Made by a program: the position numbers and the translations under genes. Below are positions 1 to 6,620 of a DNA stretch of 13,060 nt, piece by piece. The stretch is from Treponema sp. Its GTDB lineage: Bacteria > Spirochaetota > Spirochaetia > Treponematales > Breznakiellaceae. Numbering within the stretch: the first letter of the stretch is position 1; every line of letters begins with the position of its first letter. The DNA is taken from the NCBI GenBank assembly GCA_031259035.1, contig JAIRLZ010000200.1, forward strand, positions 1 through 13,060, in the 5' to 3' direction. The notes below the pieces were generated by a model, which was not told the DNA's origin, ran no database searches, and saw nothing but the letters and a program-made list of their open reading frames with translations.

Positions 1-34
1 CCGGCGGCGAAGCACATACAGTCCCGGTATACGA
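1..34 (-). repeat. Repeat copy shared with the right end (partial)
   Basis: The first 34 bases resemble 12745-12779 (about 27 of 33 positions, including a run reading CCGGCGGCGAAGCA). In both places the repeat lies just downstream of the 3' end of a minus-strand toxin-antitoxin gene. The copy is cut by the window edge, so its hairpin half (GCCGCC/GGCGGC in the other copy) is not seen here. It may be a dispersed intergenic repeat or a terminator-like element. Confidence 0.55.
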
Positions 35-61
35 AGTTTGAACCGCTTGACTGTTTATTTT

Positions 62-361
62 TTATGCCAACACTTTTTCAAATGTATGTATTTCTTTTAA
101 CTGATTTTCTAATATTTCCTTTTCTTGTCTTATTTCATATTCATTTTGTATTCCAATCCAAAATTCAACACTATTTCCAAAATATTTCGACAACCTTAAA
201 GCGGTATCTATCGTTATTCTTCTTTTTCCTCTTATTATTTCAGAAATTCGCGTAGCGGAAATATTTATTTCCTTAGCTAATTTATATGCGGTAATTCCAA
301 AGGGTTTTAGAAATTCTTCTTCCAGTATTTCACCAGGTAAAATCGGTTCTATCTTTTTCAT
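62..361 (-). CDS. higA: HigA-like antitoxin (XRE-family HTH)
   Basis: A 99-residue DNA-binding antitoxin of the HigA family. In known systems it neutralises the HigB mRNA interferase and represses its own operon. The sequence shows the family N-terminus (LPGEIL near residues 8-13), a helix-turn-helix at about 24-45, the RGKRRIT turn (44-50) and the FWIGIQNEYEI segment (67-77) typical of HigA. The ATG at 361 has a ribosome binding site (AAGGAGAG, minus strand, 365-372) that overlaps the stop of the upstream toxin remnant, so toxin-antitoxin order and coupling are those of higBA. Base composition is much more AT-rich than the core genes, which suggests transfer. The partner toxin is truncated, so this is now probably an orphan antitoxin without its native promoter. 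Confidence 0.88.
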   Translation of the reverse strand: MKKIEPILPGEILEEEFLKPFGITAYKLAKEINISATRISEIIRGKRRITIDTALRLSKYFGNSVEFWIGIQNEYEIRQEKEILENQLKEIHTFEKVLA

Positions 362-371
362 CTTACTCTCC

Positions 372-500
372 TTAATGATAATCTACAATTTCTACATCAA
401 AAGCGTTGCCATTATTCCATTCAAAGCATATACGCCACTGATCATTTATTCTAATAGAATATTGTCCTTCTCTGCTGCCTTTTAATCTCTTGGGGTTTAA
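372..500 (-). pseudogene. higB: HigB-like toxin, C-terminal fragment
   Basis: Translation of the minus strand gives about 42 residues ending in the hallmark HigB/RelE C-terminus: YSIRINDQWRICFEW, then DVEIVDYH and stop TAA at 372-374. The intact family is about 90-100 residues, so roughly the first half is missing. The reading frame stays open upstream into the palindromic repeat that begins near 500, where it encodes a peptide unrelated to HigB, so the break lies at about 495-503. The stop is 10 bases before the antitoxin start. Without its N-terminal half the toxin is very probably inactive. The fold assignment is by motif recognition only. Confidence 0.82.
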
Positions 501-610
501 TTCCCCGCCCTTTAGGGCGTAAAACTGAGGGCGTGGGGGATTTGTTCCCCCACATACGCAAAGGTTTCAAGGAGAAATCTTTAATACCCCGCCGTTCACG
601 GCGGGGATGC
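500..610. repeat. Palindromic end of an IS200/IS605-type element
   Basis: Three hairpins lie in a row: CGCCC-TTTA-GGGCG (506-519), GTGGGGG/CCCCCAC (533-539/547-553) and a perfect CCCCGCCG-TTCA-CGGCGGGG (587-606). Subterminal hairpins of this kind are the recognition structures of IS200/IS605 single-strand transposases, and a decayed tnpA follows immediately. The core CGCCCTTTAGGGCG recurs at 11269-11282 in another palindromic element. The left boundary coincides with the truncation point of the higB remnant. Confidence 0.65.
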
Positions 611-639
611 TTTATTCGCACAGTCGATTTAATACCCCA

Positions 640-985
640 GCTTGCCGCAATTGAAGCGGACGGCGCTTACAGAGTTTTGGCATTAAGCCAGTCGGTATTA
701 TAAATTTCCTTAGAGTCGAACCGAAGGTTCGTAAACCGCCGGTAAAGTTCCTCCGCCTCCCGACAAATCTTCACGCTGTCGCTGTCGCGCTCTTCCCTTT
801 GATATGCCCCACCTTCTGGGTTACGGAGTGTTTCGGCGGCGTCTCTATCAGCATGTGTACACGCTTCGGGCATACACGCCCTCCGCTATCCGACTTTCCC
901 GTTCCTTCGCCGGTTCGTGAAATATGCCCCCAAGCATTTTCCCCCCTCCGTACAGCCGTCTCTTCCGGCGTTTCGGACTACATTT
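640..985 (-). pseudogene. tnpA: Decayed IS200/IS605 Y1 transposase (tnpA)
   Basis: Several reading frames of the minus strand give successive blocks of a Y1 (HUH) transposase of the IS200/TnpA group. About 890-983 reads CSPKRRKRRLYG then KMLGGIFHEPAKERESRIAE. About 770-865, in another frame, reads RVHMLIETPPKHSVTQKVG followed by HIKGKSATA. About 725-755 reads RRNFTG. The family's HVHML core is recognisable as RVHML, with the first His changed. Frame changes and stops (for example after SATATA) make it non-functional, and the N-terminal 20 or so residues are not seen beyond 985. It lies directly next to the palindromic end at 500-610, as expected for a single-gene IS200-type element. The assignment is from motif memory and is good, but the exact ends are uncertain. 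Confidence 0.7.
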
Positions 986-1047
986 AGGCGGCGCGAAACG
1001 CGGCGGATTTCTTTAGAGCGCCGCCCAAGCGCCGCAACCCCGAAGAG

Positions 1048-1075
1048 GCGCGGCAAGCGCCGGCGCCTGCCGCGC
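1048..1075 (-). terminator. Large palindrome after the membrane-protein gene
   Basis: A 28-bp inverted repeat with 14-base arms (1048-1061 and 1062-1075) and a single A/C mismatch begins one base past the stop codon at 1077-1079 on the transcript side. It could form a very stable GC stem that ends the minus-strand transcript. No U-tract follows, so an intrinsic terminator is not proven. It could instead be a dispersed palindrome or a block protecting the mRNA 3' end. The next 60 bases (988-1047) hold further GCGCCGC-type short repeats and no gene. Confidence 0.4.
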
Positions 1076-1076
1076 T

Positions 1077-2627
1077 TTAGATTTGTCTGCTGTCCGTATC
1101 GAAAACCGTACCGCCCACATCCTGAACCTGAACGCCGGCGCGGTATGTTTGCAACGCCCGCTTTTCCCGATCAAGTTCGGGGAAAGAGTACAGCGTTTCA
1201 CCCGTTTCGCCAATACTCACGTCCGGCTGGCTGTACGCCCCTATTTCTTTGATGAGCTTGTCCTGAGCTTTATCGAGGTTTGCGGGCCGGGCTTCCGGCG
1301 TATTCACCGCTATATCCGTACTACGCACATTATGCGGAGACGACCACACCCGGCTAAACGCCACCTTCCGTAAATTTTCAAGCGCAATCGCTTGGTTGCT
1401 CTTCTGCACCTTGCGGTCGCGTATCGCCGGAATAAGCCAGAACAGCGCCGAGAAAACCAGCGGAACCACGCCCAACCCAATGGCGATGACCGGCAAGGGG
1501 TTTGACGAAACGCCGGTAAGCAGGGCGTAGGTGACGCCATAGAGATAGGAGGCGGTTTCTCTTGTAGCGTGTGAAACAAAGTGGGACACTTTTTCTCCGT
1601 TTCTTGCGACAGACGTTACGATGCCGACCGCGCCTGTGTTAAGCGCATTGTACAAATAGTATCCGCCGAACAGCACGTTTACGCCGTTTATGATGCAGAA
1701 CCACGTGTTCATACCGGGTTTATTGGAGGAAAACCGTTCGAGCGGTTTAATCAGGCTGGATCCGCCGAAGGAACGATCCGTGACGTCGAAACGCGCAAGC
1801 AACTCGTCAAAGCGGTAGACAATCGTGCCGTCACCGGTGGCTTCCGGACTGCCGCCGAATTCCGCGCAATACGCGGAGATGGCTTCTTCGGCCTCAAGTT
1901 GTTTTTTGCCCGTAAGCATGATGAATTCAGGCAGGGAAATGACGCCTTTGTTCGCCTGAAGGTAGGCTATAACGGCCCGCTTTTCCCTGGTTTCCCAGTC
2001 CGCGTTCGGATCCCCGTCGCCGAACACAAAGGAGAAAATCGCCTTGTGCAAGGGACGCGACTTGGGGCGCCGCTGTTTGCTTCCATAATAGGAGGGATCG
2101 AGCGACTTGGTCAGTTCGGAATAGAACCAGATGCGCATGATAAAGTTGAATATGCCGCTTGCAAGGTAAAGCCCGCCGCCTCTGCCGGAACGACTGTCCG
2201 AACTGTTGGAAGAACCGCCGCCTATGGAAATCACCAGCGCCGCAAGGGCGAGAAGCATGAAAAGGGCGAAATACCCTATCAGCATGACCATGATCCACAC
2301 TTTGAAAAGCCATGACGAGAACAGCGCCACGCCTTTGCCGATCTTCCCCAAAAGATTCCGCATGAACACGCCGGCGCCCCGGTATTTGCTCTTGAATCCC
2401 TGTGGGAAGGAATAGAGAATTTCTCCTGATTCGGTCACCTGAAGCCGCGCCGAATACTCATCAGCGACTTTCGGGACAAGCTCTTTAACCGTGGCGAGCG
2501 GAAGGCTCGTTCTCCCGACAATATCCGCAACGGTTACGCCGGTTACGCCGGGTATTTGCTTTCTGCACGCCTCCGTTATCTTCAGGTAGGCGGCTCTATC
2601 GTCAATTTTTCGTATGGTTCGCTTCAT
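1077..2627 (-). CDS. Multi-pass membrane protein with three related soluble modules, function unknown
   Basis: A 516-residue protein I cannot name. ATG at 2627 (MKRTIRK) is preferred over the longer frame because GGGAGA lies 5-10 bases upstream. Membrane segments are visible at about 103-136, 308-330 and 378-402, with a possible further one at 151-168, and a Gly/Ser-rich stretch near 136-152. Three soluble regions (about 10-80, 212-280, 450-485) each look like a small helical, winged-helix-like unit ending in a similar strand: EILYSFPQ (69-76), TIVYRFDE (268-275) and ETLYSFPE (477-484). This suggests one module repeated on both sides of the membrane anchor. It sits 47 bases after the Rrf2-type regulator on the same strand and is probably its co-transcribed target. 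The modules may bind DNA, a ligand or a partner; this is inference. Confidence 0.8.
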   Translation of the reverse strand: MKRTIRKIDDRAAYLKITEACRKQIPGVTGVTVADIVGRTSLPLATVKELVPKVADEYSARLQVTESGEILYSFPQGFKSKYRGAGVFMRNLLGKIGKGVALFSSWLFKVWIMVMLIGYFALFMLLALAALVISIGGGSSNSSDSRSGRGGGLYLASGIFNFIMRIWFYSELTKSLDPSYYGSKQRRPKSRPLHKAIFSFVFGDGDPNADWETREKRAVIAYLQANKGVISLPEFIMLTGKKQLEAEEAISAYCAEFGGSPEATGDGTIVYRFDELLARFDVTDRSFGGSSLIKPLERFSSNKPGMNTWFCIINGVNVLFGGYYLYNALNTGAVGIVTSVARNGEKVSHFVSHATRETASYLYGVTYALLTGVSSNPLPVIAIGLGVVPLVFSALFWLIPAIRDRKVQKSNQAIALENLRKVAFSRVWSSPHNVRSTDIAVNTPEARPANLDKAQDKLIKEIGAYSQPDVSIGETGETLYSFPELDREKRALQTYRAGVQVQDVGGTVFDTDSRQI

Positions 2628-2674
2628 ATATATCTCCCGTATCAACAGCGCGCTCCCTCCACAGGACGCCGCTC

Positions 2675-3103
2675 TCAACAACTTTTCGCATTATCAATAT
2701 TGCCTTCCAAAATTCTGGCGAGCGTAATATTTATAAAATAATCATCAACCAGTTTATTTACCTTGCTCCATACCTTGTGGCTGAGGCACGTGGATATTCT
2801 CTCACAGTTTCCGGCGCGTTTGTCGCACGGAACGGTCTCCATCTCTTCTCCCGACGCTTTCAGTATGGATTTGAGCGTTATCTCCTCAAGCGGTTTCTCA
2901 AAGAAAAATCCTCCGCCCGGCCCGCGGGCGGACGCCACAATGCCGGCTTTGCGGAGTTTGAAAAATATCTGCTCCAAAAATATGGGGGAAATGCGCTCCT
3001 GTTCAGACAACGTGTTAATGGATACGGGACCGCTGTTTTTCCCCAATTGGGCTAACGCCAACGTCGCTCGCAAAGCGTATCTGCCGCGAGTAGTAATTTT
3101 CAC
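2675..3103 (-). CDS. Rrf2/IscR-like transcriptional regulator
   Basis: A 142-residue Rrf2-family repressor. The N-terminus MKITTRGRYALRA, the winged helix at about 8-65 and the wing GPGGGFFFEKP (61-71) are family hallmarks. Three cysteines (C93, C100, C106, spacing CX6CX5C) occupy the position that ligates an Fe-S cluster in IscR, NsrR and RsrR, so sensing of iron-sulphur status, NO or redox is plausible; the ligand is inference. Start is GTG at 3103, with AAGGAAGG five bases upstream. It is the first gene of a minus-strand unit that continues into the membrane protein, and it is divergent from the secreted barrel protein. A promoter and a short palindrome lie directly upstream, so autoregulation is likely. 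It could instead respond to another cofactor, as CymR does. Confidence 0.9.
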   Translation of the reverse strand: MKITTRGRYALRATLALAQLGKNSGPVSINTLSEQERISPIFLEQIFFKLRKAGIVASARGPGGGFFFEKPLEEITLKSILKASGEEMETVPCDKRAGNCERISTCLSHKVWSKVNKLVDDYFINITLARILEGNIDNAKSC

Positions 3104-3119
3104 AAAAACCTTCCTTGCT

Positions 3120-3162
3120 TAGGGATTTGCCCTATTATACAATATACAAAAAAAAATGTCAT
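3120..3162 (-). promoter_or_regulatory. Promoter and possible operator of the Rrf2 unit
   Basis: On the minus strand a -35 box ATGACA (3157-3162) and a -10 box TATAAT (3134-3139) are separated by exactly 17 bases. A perfect 5-base-arm palindrome, TAGGG-ATTTG-CCCTA (3120-3134), starts at the last base of the -10 box and covers the expected transcription start. This is where a repressor would block RNA polymerase, so autoregulation by the Rrf2-type protein is suggested. The palindrome is short and does not match the IscR or NsrR consensus I know. Confidence 0.6.
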
Positions 3163-3178
3163 GGGCGTTTCAGCGCTA

Positions 3179-3207
3179 TTGCATAAAAAGTCTAAAAAAA
3201 ATATACT
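3179..3207 (+). promoter_or_regulatory. Promoter for the barrel protein / upp direction
   Basis: TTGCAT (3179-3184) and TATACT (3202-3207) are spaced by 17 bases and lie 24 bases upstream of the ATG at 3231, followed by the ribosome binding site AAGGAG at 3216-3221. The -35 boxes of the two divergent promoters are only 16 bases apart, so the Rrf2-type regulator might influence both directions. Confidence 0.5.
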
Positions 3208-3230
3208 GGTTGTTCAAGGAGTACAGCTAT

Positions 3231-3707
3231 ATGAAAAAATTTGCAATAGCGGCATTTTTGGCGCTGGCAATCGGCGCGGGCAGCCTGTTCGCCGATCATC
3301 CCGGCGGTTGGGGCATTGGCTTGCAGGGCGGTTGGTCCGGCGGCGGTGGAGGCGCGCTTACCCTTAAAGCGCCTCAACTGCCGATTTACTGGACGATAAA
3401 TGCCAATACCGGTTGGCTCGGCGTATCGGGAGACTACTATTTTATTGACAAGTCTCTGGCAAGCGGCGCGGCCGGCACACTCGGCTGGTATCTTGGAGTA
3501 GGCGGCTTTGTTAGTATCGCCTACAACAGTTGGATCGGTATAGGCATAGAAGTTCCCATAGGCCTTTCATGGCTGCCGCTTGATTTCCTTGAGGTATACC
3601 TTCAAGCGGCGCCCTATGCAGGTCTTGGGATCGGTGGTGGAGACATTTTTTTCTGGCCGGACGGCATTCCTCTCGGCGGAAGCTTAGGCATCAGGTTCTG
3701 GTTCTAA
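3231..3707 (+). CDS. Small secreted outer-membrane beta-barrel-like protein (DUF3996/BAPKO_0422-like)
   Basis: A 158-residue exported protein. ATG at 3231 is chosen because AAGGAG lies nine bases upstream and a clean signal peptide follows (1-21, MKKFAIAAFLALAIGAGSLF then A, cleavage before DHPGG). The mature part is rich in Gly and aromatic residues with alternating hydrophobic strands, for example GWYLGVGGFVSIAYN and WIGIGIEVPIGLSW, and ends in the strand GIRFWF with a C-terminal Phe, the usual barrel-assembly signal. The overall pattern resembles short spirochaetal DUF3996/BAPKO_0422 proteins, which form small outer-membrane barrels; that family name is from memory. It is followed after seven bases by the uracil phosphoribosyltransferase, so the two are probably co-transcribed although functionally unrelated. 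Confidence 0.8.
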   Translation: MKKFAIAAFLALAIGAGSLFADHPGGWGIGLQGGWSGGGGGALTLKAPQLPIYWTINANTGWLGVSGDYYFIDKSLASGAAGTLGWYLGVGGFVSIAYNSWIGIGIEVPIGLSWLPLDFLEVYLQAAPYAGLGIGGGDIFFWPDGIPLGGSLGIRFWF

Positions 3708-3714
3708 TGTAAGA

Positions 3715-4770
3715 ATGAGAAACAAAATTCTTCTTAGAGCCGAAGATCTTGACGGTTATCTTACGGAAAATGATAAAACACAGCTTGCCAGAGTGTCCGG
3801 GTTGTACCGGGAGGCACTGTTCTGTTATGATGCCGCCGTTTTAGGACGGAAAGAGGAAGAAAAGCTCATTTCGTTGTACAACGAAATGGGCGGCATTATG
3901 CAGGAAATCTGCCGGGATGAAAAGAATATACGGGTATATTCTTTTGTCACGCCGCATGAAAGCCACGCCCAGGCTTCACGGCTTATTTCAAAGCTGAGGG
4001 ATGTCAGGACGGGGCATGAGGAATTCATCTATTATACTCAACGCGCGTATGAAATGCTTTTCAATATGGCGTACGGAATGACCGCCGGCGGAGTTGACAA
4101 AAACTACTTTTTCATCAAAACGCCGGTGACTGCGCCGGCGCAGAACTACGCGGTTCATAAAATCGCCAATATTGATGATAGGATTATGAATACGGTTATG
4201 TGCGTCATGCTTCGCGGGGCGCTCCTTCCGTCAATGATCATGTCAAAAGAAATTCAAGAGTATTCTTCGGAAGGCTACGTTACGCCGTTCGCCCTGTTCA
4301 AAATAAGCCGGGACGACACAAAAAAAGAAAACAACATGGAGTACATCCTTGACCTTGACCGCTCCTATTTTGATCTTGAAGCGTTAGACGGCAAGGACCT
4401 TGTATTCGCGGATCCCATGAACGCGACGGGCGGAAGCCTTGTTACGGTGGTCAAACACCTGCTTTCCCAGGGCGTCAAGCCTAAGTCGGTGCAATTCTTC
4501 AACGCGATAGCGGCGCTGAAAGGAGCGCTCCGTGTGGTGCGGGCTTTGGACAACTGCCAGGTGTTCACCTTGTGGATGGATCCCATGCTGAACGAGATGG
4601 CGTACATTATGCCCGGTCTTGGCGACGCGGGCGACCGCATCAACGGCAAGGACGCCGGTGGAACAGGCCAGCGCAACATCATGCAGCTCATAGCGGACTA
4701 CGGCTCAAACATAGCCCAACTGTACCGCAGCCAGTTGCGAGAAATAGAAGCGACGGTGCTTAACCGGTAG
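3715..4770 (+). CDS. upp: Uracil phosphoribosyltransferase with N-terminal extension
   Basis: Converts uracil and PRPP to UMP in pyrimidine salvage, in the cytoplasm. The C-terminal part carries the PRPP loop ADPMNATGGS (232-241) and the family's uracil-binding region PGLGDAGDR (300-308); the salvage-enzyme core runs from about 145 to 345. At 351 residues it is about 140 longer than typical Upp (around 208). The extra N-terminal region (1-140) is mostly helical, with no motif I recognise. The start at 3715 has only a weak upstream AAGA, which fits coupling to the preceding gene whose stop is seven bases away; a later start cannot be excluded. It may be a spirochaete-type variant of Upp. Substrate assignment follows from the motifs and is likely but not proven. 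Confidence 0.85.
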   Translation: MRNKILLRAEDLDGYLTENDKTQLARVSGLYREALFCYDAAVLGRKEEEKLISLYNEMGGIMQEICRDEKNIRVYSFVTPHESHAQASRLISKLRDVRTGHEEFIYYTQRAYEMLFNMAYGMTAGGVDKNYFFIKTPVTAPAQNYAVHKIANIDDRIMNTVMCVMLRGALLPSMIMSKEIQEYSSEGYVTPFALFKISRDDTKKENNMEYILDLDRSYFDLEALDGKDLVFADPMNATGGSLVTVVKHLLSQGVKPKSVQFFNAIAALKGALRVVRALDNCQVFTLWMDPMLNEMAYIMPGLGDAGDRINGKDAGGTGQRNIMQLIADYGSNIAQLYRSQLREIEATVLNR

Positions 4771-4832
4771 CGTATAAAGCGGCGCAATGGCGGCGCGCAA
4801 TGGCGGGAAAAGCGGAGGTTGAAATTTGTAAT

Positions 4833-5897
4833 ATGAACGGCATGTACCTGTTTCTTAAACTCCGCTTTCTCCCGCGCCTCCTTCCATTATTGCCCCTGAT
4901 CTCATTCCCGTTTCTTTCCTGTGTCAGCGACGCGATTTCCGCTGAGGAATATTTCGCCATCGGCATGGCGTATTTCGATATGGGAAAATACGCCGAAGCC
5001 GAGGCGTGGCTGATAAAAGCCCGTTCAGCGAAAAAAACCGTAACCGCTTCTGACTACAATTTAGGCCGGATAGCGTTTGAGACAAAGCGGTACGAAGAGG
5101 CGGCGCGGTATTTTGAGCGGGTGCTGGCAAAAGATCCCAACAACGTTCAGGCGCTCAAGGCCGTGGCGTACACCCGCATCAAGACCGGCGAGCTGGACAA
5201 AGCGGAAGCCTATTACAGCCGTACGCTTGAGATGGCGCCTGAAAGCGCCGACAGCGGCTATAATTACGCGCTGGTGTTGTACGCGTTAAAGAAATACGAC
5301 AAGGCGGAGGAAATTCTCGCGCAGCATCCTGTCGCGTTGCGGGAAAACAAAGACTCCCTGCTGCTCTATGCGCGGGTGCAAAAGGCGCAGAGCAAGCCCG
5401 AAGCGGTTGATTCCTACGCGCTCTGGCTTGCGGCTAACGATGATCCGCAGGCGCGTTACGAATACGGCGTTTGCCTGGAGTATACGCGGCTTTACGCTCT
5501 CGCTCTTGAAACGTACCGCGCCGCGTATGAGGCGATGCCGGCGGACAACAAAAATCCCACAAAACCGGAGGCGCGTTTCGCCATCGCGCGCGTGTCGCTC
5601 ATTGCGGACAGTGACAACGATGAAGGAATCGCCGAGCTTGAAGGCGCGATTATGGACGGTTTCACGGATTTTGACGCGGTGGCTCTCCTGCTGACAGAAG
5701 ACGGCGTTTCCGAAGCGCGCAAGGCTGACATCCAGCGCGTCATTGACAATCCGCCCAGTCGGACAAGCGAAGCGCCTGCGGTTGCGGAGGAATCCGACGC
5801 GGCGGAACATGTCACGGAGCAATCGCCGGAATCGGCGGCGGGTGAAGCGGCCGCCGCGCCTGTCAACGACGCGGAACCTTCCCAAAAAACCCCTTGA
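4833..5897 (+). CDS. TPR-repeat lipoprotein
   Basis: A 354-residue putative lipoprotein with tetratricopeptide repeats. From the ATG at 4833 the N-terminus has a hydrophobic stretch (about 11-29) ending in PFLSC (lipobox, Cys30), acceptable for spirochaetal lipoproteins. An upstream ATG at 4800 would add 11 residues; 4833 is preferred because GGAGG lies at 4814-4818, though that spacing (14 bases) is long. TPR-like helices run from about 38 to 260, with repeat signatures such as YFDMGKYAEAEAW, ARYFERVLAKDPNN and AEAYYSRTLEMAPES. The C-terminal 45 residues are Ala/Glu-rich and low-complexity. TPR lipoproteins usually scaffold envelope complexes; the partner is unknown. The 3' end overlaps the convergent ATPase gene by 35 bases, with no terminator between them. 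Confidence 0.8.
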   Translation: MNGMYLFLKLRFLPRLLPLLPLISFPFLSCVSDAISAEEYFAIGMAYFDMGKYAEAEAWLIKARSAKKTVTASDYNLGRIAFETKRYEEAARYFERVLAKDPNNVQALKAVAYTRIKTGELDKAEAYYSRTLEMAPESADSGYNYALVLYALKKYDKAEEILAQHPVALRENKDSLLLYARVQKAQSKPEAVDSYALWLAANDDPQARYEYGVCLEYTRLYALALETYRAAYEAMPADNKNPTKPEARFAIARVSLIADSDNDEGIAELEGAIMDGFTDFDAVALLLTEDGVSEARKADIQRVIDNPPSRTSEAPAVAEESDAAEHVTEQSPESAAGEAAAAPVNDAEPSQKTP

Positions 5898-6615
5898 TTT
5901 CAAAGACGTCTTCCAACAATTCTTCCCTCAGCATGTCTTTCGGCGATCCAAGAACAAACGCCTCCCGCGCCGCAACGCCAACCCTGTCCGCATAAAGGCT
6001 GACAAGGGACAGATCGTGGAGCGTTACAAGGGCGGTTGTTCCCCGCAAAGTGAGCTTTTTTACAAGCTCCATCACCAAAAGCGCGTATTTTGGATCGAGA
6101 TTGTTAACCGGTTCGTCAAGAAGGATGAGTTTCGCCCCCTGCGCAATAGTTCTGGCGATAAGCGCGCGCTGAAATTCGCCGCCTGAAAGTTCGGCTATTG
6201 ATTTTTCCGCAAAATGCGACACATCCGCTTCGGCAAGGGCTTTTTCAACGGCGTCCCTGTCGGCTTTCGTCTCTTTTCCCCACAAGCCGCGTTGATGAAA
6301 GCGTCCTTGGGCGGCCATTTCCCGAACCGTGAAAGTCCAATCCGCGAACCCTCCCTGAAGTCCGCCGCCCTGAAACAGAAAGCTCAACAATTCAGCGCGT
6401 TTTTGCGGCTTCAATGCGCCGGGATTTTTTCCTTCAATTAAAACGCGCCCTGAAAGCGGCTTTTGCAGTCCGGCTATGGTTCTCAACAGCGTTGTTTTTC
6501 CGGCGCCATTGGGTCCTATGAGCGCCAGCAATTCTCCCTCTCCTATGGCGCCATTGACATGTTTGAGAACGGTTTTGTTTTTGTACCCAACGCGCAGTTC
6601 CCGCAATTCAAGCAA
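5863..6615 (-). CDS. ABC transporter ATPase (FecE/BtuD type)
   Basis: Cytoplasmic ATPase that powers a type-II (FecCD/BtuCD-type) importer. From the TTG at 6615 it is 250 residues, the usual length. It has Walker A GPNGAGKT (34-41), a Q-loop Gln near 82, signature LSGGE (143-147), Walker B LILLDEP (163-169) and the switch His200 (LVTLHD). TTG at 6615 is preferred because GGGAGG lies eight bases upstream. GTG at 6624 would overlap the permease stop as GTGA, but its Shine-Dalgarno would abut it. The open frame runs further upstream to 6870, but that part is only the shadow of the permease gene. It directly follows the permease (5-base gap), so the two are one translational unit. Substrate cannot be read from the ATPase itself. 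Confidence 0.9.
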   Translation of the reverse strand: MLELRELRVGYKNKTVLKHVNGAIGEGELLALIGPNGAGKTTLLRTIAGLQKPLSGRVLIEGKNPGALKPQKRAELLSFLFQGGGLQGGFADWTFTVREMAAQGRFHQRGLWGKETKADRDAVEKALAEADVSHFAEKSIAELSGGEFQRALIARTIAQGAKLILLDEPVNNLDPKYALLVMELVKKLTLRGTTALVTLHDLSLVSLYADRVGVAAREAFVLGSPKDMLREELLEDVFEIKGFFGKVPRR

Positions 6616-6620
6616 AGCCT

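Noticed and set aside
1581..2315. 244-codon open frame on the plus strand
   Set aside because: It is the antisense shadow of the membrane-protein gene, with no ribosome site and no recognisable domain.
5286..5903. 205-codon minus-strand open frame over the TPR gene
   Set aside because: Arg/Val-rich composition typical of an antisense frame to a GC-rich gene; the TPR frame has clear motifs.
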